Below the pieces are notes generated by a model, which was not told the DNA's origin, did no database searches, and was given only the letters and a program-made list of their open reading frames with translations. DNA of 64,000 nt, from the NCBI RefSeq assembly GCF_039530285.1, contig NZ_BAAAOK010000022.1, forward strand, positions 1 through 64,000, written 5' to 3'. Every line of letters starts with the position of its first letter. The stretch's first letter is position 1. The stretch is from Actinomadura_C alba. GTDB taxonomy: Bacteria; Actinomycetota; Actinomycetes; Streptosporangiales; Streptosporangiaceae. Shown piece after piece: positions 28,276-35,507 of this stretch. A program made the position numbers and the translations under genes.

Positions 28276-30228
28276 GTGGCATTCGGTCCGGTGTCCGCTG
28301 TGCCGTCGCCGTCCTGTGCGGTCGAGGCGTTGGCGATGGCGGAGGCCGCGTTCGATTTCTTCAACAAGGGGGATCTGCCCGGCCTGCCGGTCGCCGTGCA
28401 GGCGGAGTCGTTGCGGGTGTGGGCGCGTTTGGAGGCCAAGCAGGCGGCGGCGCATGCGCGGCTGCTGGGTGCGTTCGATGCCGGTGAAGGGCCGAGGGCC
28501 GATGGGCAGTCGTCGATAGGGGCATGGCTGCGGTTGTTCACGCGGGTGAGTGATGCGGCCGCCAAGGGGCAGGCCGCCGCCGCCCGGAGGCTACGGCGCA
28601 ACCCGCACGTGGCGGAGGCGCTCACCTCCGGGGCGGTGACCGTCTCGTATGGGCGGTGGATCTGTGACGCAGTGGGCAGGTTCCCGGCCGAGCACCGGGA
28701 CGCGATCGAGGAGATCCTGGTCGAGGCCGCCACGGCCGGAGCCCTGATCGAGGACCTGGCCGCGCTCGCCACGGCGGCTTTGCGGAAGGTATGCCCGAAC
28801 GGCCTGGAAGCCGATGAAGAGCGGGAGAACGCCGAGCGCGGACTCACTTTGTCCAAGACCTTCGGTGGAGCCGGCCGTATGAACGCCGACCTGAACAGAC
28901 ACGCCACCGCTCTGGCGGAGCAGGTGATCGAGGCTCTGGCGGTCAAACGCGGCCCAGAGGACACCCGTACCAAGCGGCAGCGCCGCCATGACGCGCTGGT
29001 GGACGCATTCGAACGGCTGGTGGCCTCGGATCTGCTACCGCAACGGGGCGGGTCCAAGCCACAGGTCAAGGTCGACATGGGCCTGGCCACCCTGCGGCGG
29101 CTACCCGGCGCCAAGCAGGCCGAACAGGAGTGGATCCGCGCCAAGGAACTCGAGCTGGCCCGCCGCGAGGTCGCGGGCACCGGATCCATCCGTGAACTAC
29201 TCAAAGACCTGCCCGACCAGCAACTCCCACCCGGACTCACCCCATCCGGCACCCCCGGCACCTCCGGCACCGAAGGCCCTCTCTTCGACCAGCCGCTGCT
29301 GCCCGGGCTCGGTGACGGCGCCATCTTGGCCGGGGTCGGCCCGATCAGCGACGGCCTCGCCGCCGCACTCGCCTGCGACTCCTCAATGACCCCGACAGTG
29401 ATCGGCGCGGTCGACCACGACGCCCTCGAAGCAATGACAAACGAATGGCTCCACGCCCACGGCCTTGCCTGCCCTGGCGCCTGCCGTAGTGCCTGCCGTG
29501 ATGCCTGCCGTAGTGCCTGCCGCGATGCCTGCACGAACCCAGGCAGGAGCACGGAAACCGACTGCACCGGCACCGCCCGCCCGCCCGGCGAGGACGAGAT
29601 GGACGCCGGCTCGCCTGAGGCAGGCGATACGGGCGACGGGAACGCCGGTACGAATCGCACGGACGGCGGGAACGCCGGTACGAGTCACACGGACGGCGGG
29701 AACGCCGGCATGAGTCACACGGACGACGCAGGCATCCCTCACTGCGCCTGCGACCACGGTGGCGCCGTGACGGCACAGGCCCACGCCCGGCTGCGAAACA
29801 CCCTGCTCCGCTGGGCCATCGACGTGCTGTCCGGGCCCGGCGGACTCGCCGCCTACCTAAGGACCGGACTGCTCAACGGCCCAATGAGCACCCCCAGCAT
29901 CGTGCTCGACGCCGGAACCGACGACAAAACCACCCCCGCACCGCTCGAACGGCTCATACGCCGCCGCGACACCAGATGCCGATTCCCCGGCTGCACCCAC
30001 CCAGCCGAACTGAGCCAGGTACATCACCTGATCCCACGCTCCCGAGGCGGACCAACCAAACCGTCCAATCTGCTCACCTTATGCCCGTTCCACCACCTCA
30101 TCGCAGTACACACCTGGGGCTGGGACATACAACTCAACCCAGACGGCACCACCACCGCCACCGGCCCCGACGGGCGACTCCTACACGAGAACAAACCACC
30201 AGGAGATCCCCCCTTACGGGCCGCCTGA
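28276..30228 (+). CDS. DUF222 / HNH endonuclease (13E12 repeat family)
   Basis: A 650-residue protein with an N-terminal DUF222 region (about 20-330; EAAFDFFNKGD, then VWARLEAKQAAAHARLLGAF) and a C-terminal HNH nuclease at about 558-620 (CRFPGC, VHHLIPRSRGGPT, NLLTLCPFHH) with its zinc and catalytic His residues. The family is multi-copy in actinobacteria; its role is unproven and may be mobile-element related. The GTG start follows AAGGAG. Between the domains is a low-complexity linker with a Cys-rich 12-bp repeat and a 30-bp repeat, likely to vary in length between strains. An AT-rich leader and decayed genes surround it, suggesting an acquired segment. Confidence 0.87.
   Translation: MAFGPVSAVPSPSCAVEALAMAEAAFDFFNKGDLPGLPVAVQAESLRVWARLEAKQAAAHARLLGAFDAGEGPRADGQSSIGAWLRLFTRVSDAAAKGQAAAARRLRRNPHVAEALTSGAVTVSYGRWICDAVGRFPAEHRDAIEEILVEAATAGALIEDLAALATAALRKVCPNGLEADEERENAERGLTLSKTFGGAGRMNADLNRHATALAEQVIEALAVKRGPEDTRTKRQRRHDALVDAFERLVASDLLPQRGGSKPQVKVDMGLATLRRLPGAKQAEQEWIRAKELELARREVAGTGSIRELLKDLPDQQLPPGLTPSGTPGTSGTEGPLFDQPLLPGLGDGAILAGVGPISDGLAAALACDSSMTPTVIGAVDHDALEAMTNEWLHAHGLACPGACRSACRDACRSACRDACTNPGRSTETDCTGTARPPGEDEMDAGSPEAGDTGDGNAGTNRTDGGNAGTSHTDGGNAGMSHTDDAGIPHCACDHGGAVTAQAHARLRNTLLRWAIDVLSGPGGLAAYLRTGLLNGPMSTPSIVLDAGTDDKTTPAPLERLIRRRDTRCRFPGCTHPAELSQVHHLIPRSRGGPTKPSNLLTLCPFHHLIAVHTWGWDIQLNPDGTTTATGPDGRLLHENKPPGDPPLRAA
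29479..29532. repeat. 12-bp tandem repeat inside the HNH gene
   Basis: Units of the form GCCTGCCGTAGT / GCCTGCCGTGAT repeat four and a half times with an alternating 24-bp pattern, encoding a Cys-Arg-Ser/Asp-Ala-rich linker (CRSA, CRDA). Confidence 0.8.
29641..29730. repeat. 30-bp tandem repeat inside the HNH gene
   Basis: Three nearly identical 30-bp units beginning AACGCCGGTA/CA encode the repeated linker peptide NAGTSHTDGG. Being a multiple of three, unit gain or loss keeps the frame. Confidence 0.85.
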
Positions 30229-30269
30229 ACGACGCGAACGAACACAACACACCGCCAAGGCGTGAGAAC

Positions 30270-30516
30270 GATCTCGCCGGTGACGGCGCGGTCCAACGCG
30301 ACAACATCGCACTGGCCGAACACGACCAAGCCGAACTCGCACAAAAGGACATCGCCGCGACCATGGGCGTGAGCATCGCCCGGATCTCACAGATCGAACA
30401 CGGCGAAGTGACCTCGATCGACGTCACCGCCCGCTACGTCGAAGCACTCAGCCGACACCTTGACCTGGTTGCCGACTTCAGCGACCACACGATGAGACTG
30501 CCCGTCAGCGACCGGT
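30270..30516 (+). pseudogene. Fragment of an XRE-type HTH antitoxin-like gene
   Basis: The frame shows AQKDIAATMGVSIARISQIE and ARYVEALSRHLDLVADFSD, the helix-turn-helix and C-terminal strand of an XRE regulator of the kind paired with RelE/HigB-like toxins. There is no start codon with a ribosome site, the N-terminus is not recognisable, and after LPVSD the frame runs into unrelated sequence. No toxin gene is adjacent. It is a decayed remnant. Confidence 0.6.
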
Positions 30517-30529
30517 CGCCTCGTGGGCG

Positions 30530-30946
30530 GCTGGCGGGTGCCGCTCCGCGACGCCCTGGTCGGCCTCTGGATCGACCGGCGCAACACCGCCTGGTGCATA
30601 GGCGCGGGTGGCCCGGCACGTCGGTGGTCGGTGACGACGGTGTCCACGCTGGCTGCTTGCCCAGCACGCCGACCGGTCGCTCCGGGCGCAGCGGCTCTTC
30701 CTGCGCGCGTTGCGGGACGCTGTCGCGGGCGGCGACGCGGCCCCCGCCGACCTGGCCCATCTGGAAGACCGAGTACGGGTCAACTCGGGCCGTCCGCCGT
30801 TGTACGGCACGCAGTACGGACTGACCGAGGCCGGGTTCGGGCCGTGGCCGATCGAGGATCCCGAACGGCTGGACGAGCGCCGGGCCGCCATGGGCCTGAA
30901 GCCGCACGCCGAGTACGACGACGAGATGCGCGGAGCGTCTGGATGA
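30530..30946 (+). pseudogene. Frameshifted DUF6624 gene
   Basis: Pieces of one DUF6624 protein occur in three frames: DRRNTAW to about 30594, RGWPGTSVVGDDGVHA at about 30603-30648, then WLLAQHADRSL through LYGTQYGLTEAG, WPIEDPERLDERRAAMGL and AEYDDEMRG to the stop at 30946. Two frameshifts (near 30595 and 30649) break it. The family is of unknown function and frequent in actinomycetes. A strong terminator follows. Confidence 0.65.
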
Positions 30947-30974
30947 GGGCCCGGCCGCCGGGATCGGAATGTCC

Positions 30975-31018
30975 GCGCGAAGGGTCCAGCACCGGTAAAG
31001 GCGCTGGACCCTTCGCGC
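30975..31018. terminator. Strong bidirectional hairpin
   Basis: A perfect 16-bp stem (GCGCGAAGGGTCCAGC and its complement) with a 12-nt loop between the DUF6624 remnant and the convergent AbgT-type transporter gene. Confidence 0.75.
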
Positions 31019-31040
31019 TGAGCGCTCTCACCCGTACGGC

Positions 31041-32603
31041 TCAGCGCACGGGTGCTCCGGGGCCGAGCGGGATGCCGGCCGCCCACCAGGCCAGGAACAG
31101 CAGGGTCCAGACCACGGTCATGGCGATGGCCAACGGCAGCGTGTAGGACGCGAGCGTTCCGATACCGGCGTTCTTGCGGTAGCGCTGGAGGAAGCCCAGC
31201 GCCATGAGGAAATAGGGGCTCATCGGCGTGATCGCGGTCGATCCGGAGTCGGCGATGCGGAAGAGCGCCTGCGTCGTCTCCGGTGGGACGGAGACCAGCA
31301 TCAGCATCGGCACCAGGACCGGGGCGGCGATCGACCACATCGCCGAGCCGCTGGTCACCATGATGTTGACCAGGGTCAGCAGGGCGAGGATGAGCAGGAA
31401 CACGATAACGATCGGGACGCCGCTGGTCTTCAGTGCCTCGGCGGCCTTGACGGCGATCACGTCGCCGACATGGGTCCAGTCGAAGTACGCGAGGAACTGG
31501 GCGATGGCGAAGAACAGCACCAGCACCGGCGCCATCTGCATGATGCCCTGCATCATCAGCTTCGGTACGTCGCCGGCCTTCTTGATGGAACCCGCGCGAT
31601 GTCCGTAGATGATGCCGACCAGCCCGAACAGGAACGCGACCACGGCCGCGATCCCGTCCAGGAACGGCGACTCGGCGATGCCGCCCCCTTCGCCACGCAG
31701 TGGTGAGGAGGACGGCAGTACGACCGCGCACAGCAGCACGAGCGCCACCAGCAACGCGATCAGGGCACGGCGCAGCGCGGACCGCTCATCGGCACCGAGC
31801 TGCAGTTTCTCGATGTCGTCCAGCTCGGCGTCGGGGTCGGCGTCGAGGTCGGGGCGCTTGCTCAGTACGAGCTTGGTCATCACCGTGATCACCAGTGCCA
31901 GCACGAGCGACGACACGATGTTGAAGAACCAGTTGCTCAACGGCGATACGTACGCGTCGGTCTCGACGATCTGAGCGGCGGCGGTGGTGATGCCGGCGAA
32001 GATCGCGTCGTTGGGCGTGGGAACCGGGCTGGCGTCGTACCCGGAGGCAATCGCGGTGTAGGCGACCACGATGCCGAGGATCGGGGAACGGCCGACCGCC
32101 CGGAAGGCCAGGCCGCCGAGCGGGACCAGGATGATGTAGGCGGCGGCGGAGGCGACGTGGGCGACCGTGCCGGCGAAGGCGACGGCGAACACGATCCACG
32201 ACGCCGGTACGCGGGAGATGCTGACGCGCATCAGCGCCGCGAGGAAGCCGCTGCGCTCCGCCACCGCGACGCCCATGATCACCACGACGATCGTCGCCAT
32301 GGGAGGGAACGTGGCGAAGTTCTCGACCATCGTCGAGACCGCCATGGCGAGGCCTTCGCCGCTGAACAGGTTCTGCACCGTCACGGTCTTGCCGTCGCCG
32401 GGCGAGACGACCGACACGTCCATCGCGGCGAGCGCCATGCTGACGACGCCGAGGATCCCGGACAGGATCCAGAACAACCAGAAGGGATGCGGCAGTGCGT
32501 TGCCGGCCCGTTCGATGACGGCCATGGCGCGCACGATGCGGGGGAGTGGCGGCTCGGTGGGGGTGGGGGGCGGACCGGTGTCCGCGGGGGTCGCCGTGGT
32601 CAT
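31041..32603 (-). CDS. AbgT-family transporter
   Basis: A 520-residue inner-membrane protein with about 11-12 hydrophobic segments and AbgT family segments (GNALPHPFWLFWIL, SGYDASPVPTPNDAI, SGSAMWSIAAPVLVPM, ITPMSPYF). E. coli AbgT imports p-aminobenzoyl-glutamate; other members export sulfonamides. ATG at 32603 with GAGGAG, overlapping the preceding esterase stop (ATGA). It is last in the GntR/creatininase/esterase row, so it probably moves a product of those hydrolases, such as an amide or acyl-amino acid. Confidence 0.88.
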   Translation of the reverse strand: MTTATPADTGPPPTPTEPPLPRIVRAMAVIERAGNALPHPFWLFWILSGILGVVSMALAAMDVSVVSPGDGKTVTVQNLFSGEGLAMAVSTMVENFATFPPMATIVVVIMGVAVAERSGFLAALMRVSISRVPASWIVFAVAFAGTVAHVASAAAYIILVPLGGLAFRAVGRSPILGIVVAYTAIASGYDASPVPTPNDAIFAGITTAAAQIVETDAYVSPLSNWFFNIVSSLVLALVITVMTKLVLSKRPDLDADPDAELDDIEKLQLGADERSALRRALIALLVALVLLCAVVLPSSSPLRGEGGGIAESPFLDGIAAVVAFLFGLVGIIYGHRAGSIKKAGDVPKLMMQGIMQMAPVLVLFFAIAQFLAYFDWTHVGDVIAVKAAEALKTSGVPIVIVFLLILALLTLVNIMVTSGSAMWSIAAPVLVPMLMLVSVPPETTQALFRIADSGSTAITPMSPYFLMALGFLQRYRKNAGIGTLASYTLPLAIAMTVVWTLLFLAWWAAGIPLGPGAPVR

Positions 32604-33598
32604 GATGACTCCTCGATCAGTGCCGTCGCTCCGCGGACGGGGAGGCGGTGACGACGCAGGAACTGCCACAGCACCTCGTGCGCCTCGATGGTCTGGGTGG
32701 TGACGCCGCCGCCGCTGTAGATGTCGGCGCCCGGCCAGGTGTGCCCACCGCCGGTCACCGCGACATGGCTGACCTGCGTACCCCTGTCACAGCCGACCCA
32801 GCGCGAGACCGTGATGTCCGGTTCGATCGTCTGCTGGAGCGGGCCGGTTCGGCAACCGTCGCGATCGGCCCAGGCCGCCGCCCAGTCCGGGATCGCCGGC
32901 AGGCCGCGGTCGGCGTCCCCGGCGTACGGGATGGTGACGTCGGCCGTGCCGTGGAACTCGATCACCGGCACAGGCCGGGACGGGTGGCACTCCTCGCCGG
33001 TGGGATAGAACGCACCGGCGACCGGCGCGATGGCCGCGATGCGGTCGGCCGACCGGCAGGCGAGGACCCCGGTGAAGCCGGCTCCGTTCGACTTTCCGGT
33101 GGCGTAGACCCGTCGCCGGTCGACGCAGAGACGGGCTTCGAGGTCGTCGAGGAGATCGTCGGTGAACGCGACGTCGTCCACGCCCGGTGCCGCGTAGGGC
33201 GCTCCCTGCCAGGCCTGCCGGTCACCGCCGCCGGTGCCGATGACCCCGTTCGGGTACGCGACGATCGCGGGAAGGGCCGACAGCTTCGAGAACTCCTCGA
33301 TCTCGGCGCCGGTGCTTCCGCGCCCGTGGAACGTCAGCACCACCGGCCAGCGGCGCTTCGGGTCGTAGTCGCTCGGGATGTGCAGCTGGTACGTCCGGAC
33401 GCGATCTCCGCTGGAGATCTCGCGGAGTTCGCTGCTGCCGGGGCTCTGGGGAACCGCGAGTCCGCACCCTCGCGATCCGGGAGCCTGCGACCGGTCCCGC
33501 GTATCCGCGGAGGCCGGGGGGAACGGGCCGCTCAGCAGGGTCAGACCGGCGACGACGGTCATGACGGAGGTGACGACGGCGGGCGTAGGAATTCTCAT
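32600..33598 (-). CDS. Secreted PHB-depolymerase/feruloyl-esterase-like hydrolase
   Basis: A 332-residue alpha/beta hydrolase with a signal peptide (about 1-31, ending ASA). The triad is visible: Ser170 in TGKSNGAGF, Asp220 in HGTADVTIPY, His286 in GGGHTWPG; the oxyanion segment is LTFHGRGSTG. This family (LpqC, PHB depolymerase, feruloyl esterase) cleaves ester bonds of polymers or plant phenolic esters outside the cell. The ATG at 33598 follows GGAAGGA. Its stop overlaps the transporter start, so the released product is probably the transporter's cargo. Confidence 0.85.
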   Translation of the reverse strand: MRIPTPAVVTSVMTVVAGLTLLSGPFPPASADTRDRSQAPGSRGCGLAVPQSPGSSELREISSGDRVRTYQLHIPSDYDPKRRWPVVLTFHGRGSTGAEIEEFSKLSALPAIVAYPNGVIGTGGGDRQAWQGAPYAAPGVDDVAFTDDLLDDLEARLCVDRRRVYATGKSNGAGFTGVLACRSADRIAAIAPVAGAFYPTGEECHPSRPVPVIEFHGTADVTIPYAGDADRGLPAIPDWAAAWADRDGCRTGPLQQTIEPDITVSRWVGCDRGTQVSHVAVTGGGHTWPGADIYSGGGVTTQTIEAHEVLWQFLRRHRLPVRGATALIEESS

Positions 33599-33671
33599 GG
33601 GCAGGTTCCTTCCGCCGACGGCGTCGCCGCCGGCCATGGGGTGGGGGTTGATCAGGCGCGCTCGGCTGACA

Positions 33672-33702
33672 CAGGCGCCCGCTGCCTGGTGGCAGGCGCC
33701 TG
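33672..33702 (-). terminator. Hairpin between creatininase and esterase genes
   Basis: An 8-bp outer stem (CAGGCGCC / GGCGCCTG) encloses a 5-bp inner stem (CTGCC / GGCAG) that overlaps it by one base. Located 40 bp after the creatininase stop, it may be a partial terminator or processing site inside the operon. Confidence 0.4.
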
Positions 33703-33744
33703 CGTGGGTGAGAGGAGGACGGGGGAGGAGAGGTGGTACGCCGG

Positions 33745-34518
33745 TCAGGCGTCCAGCCACTCACGGACGAAGGAGGCGATGCGGAGTACGACGACGTCGA
33801 TGATTCTTCGTCCGTCGTCGCGGGTGGCGCGTCGTGGGTCCCCCAGAACCCCATTGGCGCTGATCGTGTCGTAGCGGGCCGTCAGGGTGGGGTGGCCACC
33901 GTCGTACGCCAGCCGGGCCGGCGGATCGAGCTCATCGAGGGAGGTCGTTCCCGCGGCGAGCCGGTCCGTGTGCACCAGGTGCGGGGCGAGATGGAGCATC
34001 TGCGCGGTCTCAGCCTCCCCGCTGTGGCCGTGCACCTCGCTGACCCGCATTCCGGAGACGACGTCCCGGGCGAGCGCCGTCAGCGGAGTCCACGCGAACC
34101 GCAGGTCGGGATGGGTGGTGAGCAGGTCCTGCGCGACGGTGGTCAGGGTGGCGTTGTTGCCGCCGTGACCGGTGATCACCAGTACCTTCCGCCAGCCGTG
34201 GCGGTACAGGCTCTGGGCGTACTCGCGGACCACCGCGGCGAACGTCGTGGTGGTCAGGGTGACCGTGCCGGCGAACGCGAGGTGATGAGGTGACACACCG
34301 ACCGGCAACGGCGGACCGATCACGGCGCGGCCGCCGAGTTCCGCGGCCACGAGCTCGGCCACCCGCTCGGCGCGTACCCAGTCGGTCGCCAGTGCCATGC
34401 CCGGTCCGTGCTGCTCGACGGCGCCGGCCGGAATGATCACCACCGGACTCGCGGTCACGGCGTCGGCCGCCTCGTTCGTGGTCATCTCGGCGAGCCGTAC
34501 GGGACGTTCCACGCTCAT
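33745..34518 (-). CDS. Creatininase-family amidohydrolase
   Basis: A 257-residue cytoplasmic metal-dependent amidohydrolase. Metal and catalytic motifs are present: AVEQHGPG with Glu35 and His37, ATDW with Asp46, GHGGNN with His118, and HGHSGEAE with Glu168. The family includes creatininase, the riboflavin-pathway formamide hydrolase (ArfB) and mycofactocin MftE; no redox-cofactor genes are nearby, so a catabolic amidase or lactamase role is more likely. The ATG overlaps the upstream GntR stop (ATGA), tying it to that regulator. Confidence 0.87.
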   Translation of the reverse strand: MSVERPVRLAEMTTNEAADAVTASPVVIIPAGAVEQHGPGMALATDWVRAERVAELVAAELGGRAVIGPPLPVGVSPHHLAFAGTVTLTTTTFAAVVREYAQSLYRHGWRKVLVITGHGGNNATLTTVAQDLLTTHPDLRFAWTPLTALARDVVSGMRVSEVHGHSGEAETAQMLHLAPHLVHTDRLAAGTTSLDELDPPARLAYDGGHPTLTARYDTISANGVLGDPRRATRDDGRRIIDVVVLRIASFVREWLDA

Positions 34519-35201
34519 CCGCGGGCCGCGGACTCATCGGACACGATCGCGTCGCGGATCGACGTCAGGTGCTCGCGGACGAGCCGCTCGGCCGCCTCGT
34601 CGTCACCGTCGCGCACGGCCGTGAAGATCTGGACGTGCTCGGCGTGGTCGCGCTCTCGGTCGTCGTACCGATGCCGGATCTCGATCTGCTCGCGCGCACG
34701 TACATGGAGCAGAGCCTCGACGGTCTCGCGCAGGAGGGCGTTGCCGCTCGCGGCGGCCAGCGCGACATGGAAGTGCACCGCCGGCCGAACGTCACCGTCC
34801 GGCGGATGCAATGCGTTGGTGGCGGCCGCCTCGAGCTGGCGGAGGGCCGCGTCGGCACGAGTTCGCGCGGCGGCTGCGGCGATGGCCGGCTCGACCACCA
34901 GGCGCGCCTCGACGAGTTCGAGCACCGAGTCGCGGCTGCCGAGCGGCAGGTGCGGGTTGACCAGCAGCGTGCGGTCGAAGCCCGGGCCGACGTAGGTGCC
35001 CGAACCGTGCCGGAACTCGACCACGCCGGTCGCCTCGAGCCTTCGCAGCGCCTCGCGCACCGTCGGGGTGGTGACCTCGAAACGGCGCGCCAGATCGCGG
35101 GAGGAGGCCAGCGCGTCGCCAGGTGACAGCTGCTCAGTACGGATGATCTCAACGATGTCGTCGGCAAGGCGCTCGGACAACGATGACTCGGCTCGGCTCA
35201 T
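34515..35201 (-). CDS. GntR-family (FadR-type) regulator
   Basis: A 228-residue regulator: winged HTH at about 8-75 (LSPGDALASSRDLARRFEV, TVREALRRLEATGVV, HGSGTYVG) and an FCD-type effector domain (VLELVEARLVVEPAIAA, FHVALAAASGN) with the His residues that often bind a metal. It heads the creatininase/esterase/AbgT row and likely represses it through the AT-rich site just before its own start. Confidence 0.88.
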   Translation of the reverse strand: MSRAESSLSERLADDIVEIIRTEQLSPGDALASSRDLARRFEVTTPTVREALRRLEATGVVEFRHGSGTYVGPGFDRTLLVNPHLPLGSRDSVLELVEARLVVEPAIAAAAARTRADAALRQLEAAATNALHPPDGDVRPAVHFHVALAAASGNALLRETVEALLHVRAREQIEIRHRYDDRERDHAEHVQIFTAVRDGDDEAAERLVREHLTSIRDAIVSDESAARG

Positions 35202-35203
35202 GA

Positions 35204-35226
35204 AGTGACTAAATCAATTAGTGACT
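35204..35226. promoter_or_regulatory. Candidate GntR operator
   Basis: AGTGACT is repeated at 35204-35210 and 35220-35226, and ACTAA / TTAGT form an inverted repeat at 35208-35222. This AT-rich patch lies directly before the GntR start, where it stands out from its GC-rich surroundings. Confidence 0.45.
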
Positions 35227-35298
35227 AGTTGTGTCAAGGATCACTTTCGCGGCGGCCGCCGCGACCACCGGGACCAGAGCGGTCGACGGGATTGACGA

Positions 35299-35412
35299 GG
35301 CGCCGTCAGCGCGTGGCCATCCAGCGTTCACCGGGCGAGCGGCCGGAGGTCCGTCCGTCTTCCTCGGCGTTGGCGAAGCTGCGGCGACGGATCGTCCTCC
35401 TACCCCCGCCAG
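35299..35412. repeat. 114-bp direct repeat, copy 1
   Basis: Matches 39412-39525 at about 111 of 114 positions in the same orientation. This copy has no recognisable gene behind it; the next gene is the convergent end of the DUF4132 gene. The roughly 300-bp region 35202-35507 holds nothing else that can be supported. Confidence 0.9.
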
Positions 35413-35507
35413 CGGGTTCCTGTCGCGCACCCCGATGCAGTCGGCGTTGCTGGTGCCGCTCGGTGTCGGGGCGGCCGCGCTGGAGCTCGCGACCAGGGCG
35501 TTCTCGT

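Noticed and set aside
29479..29730. Regular repeats that could suggest a CRISPR array
   Set aside because: Units are contiguous without spacers, lie inside a coding frame and encode a repeated linker.
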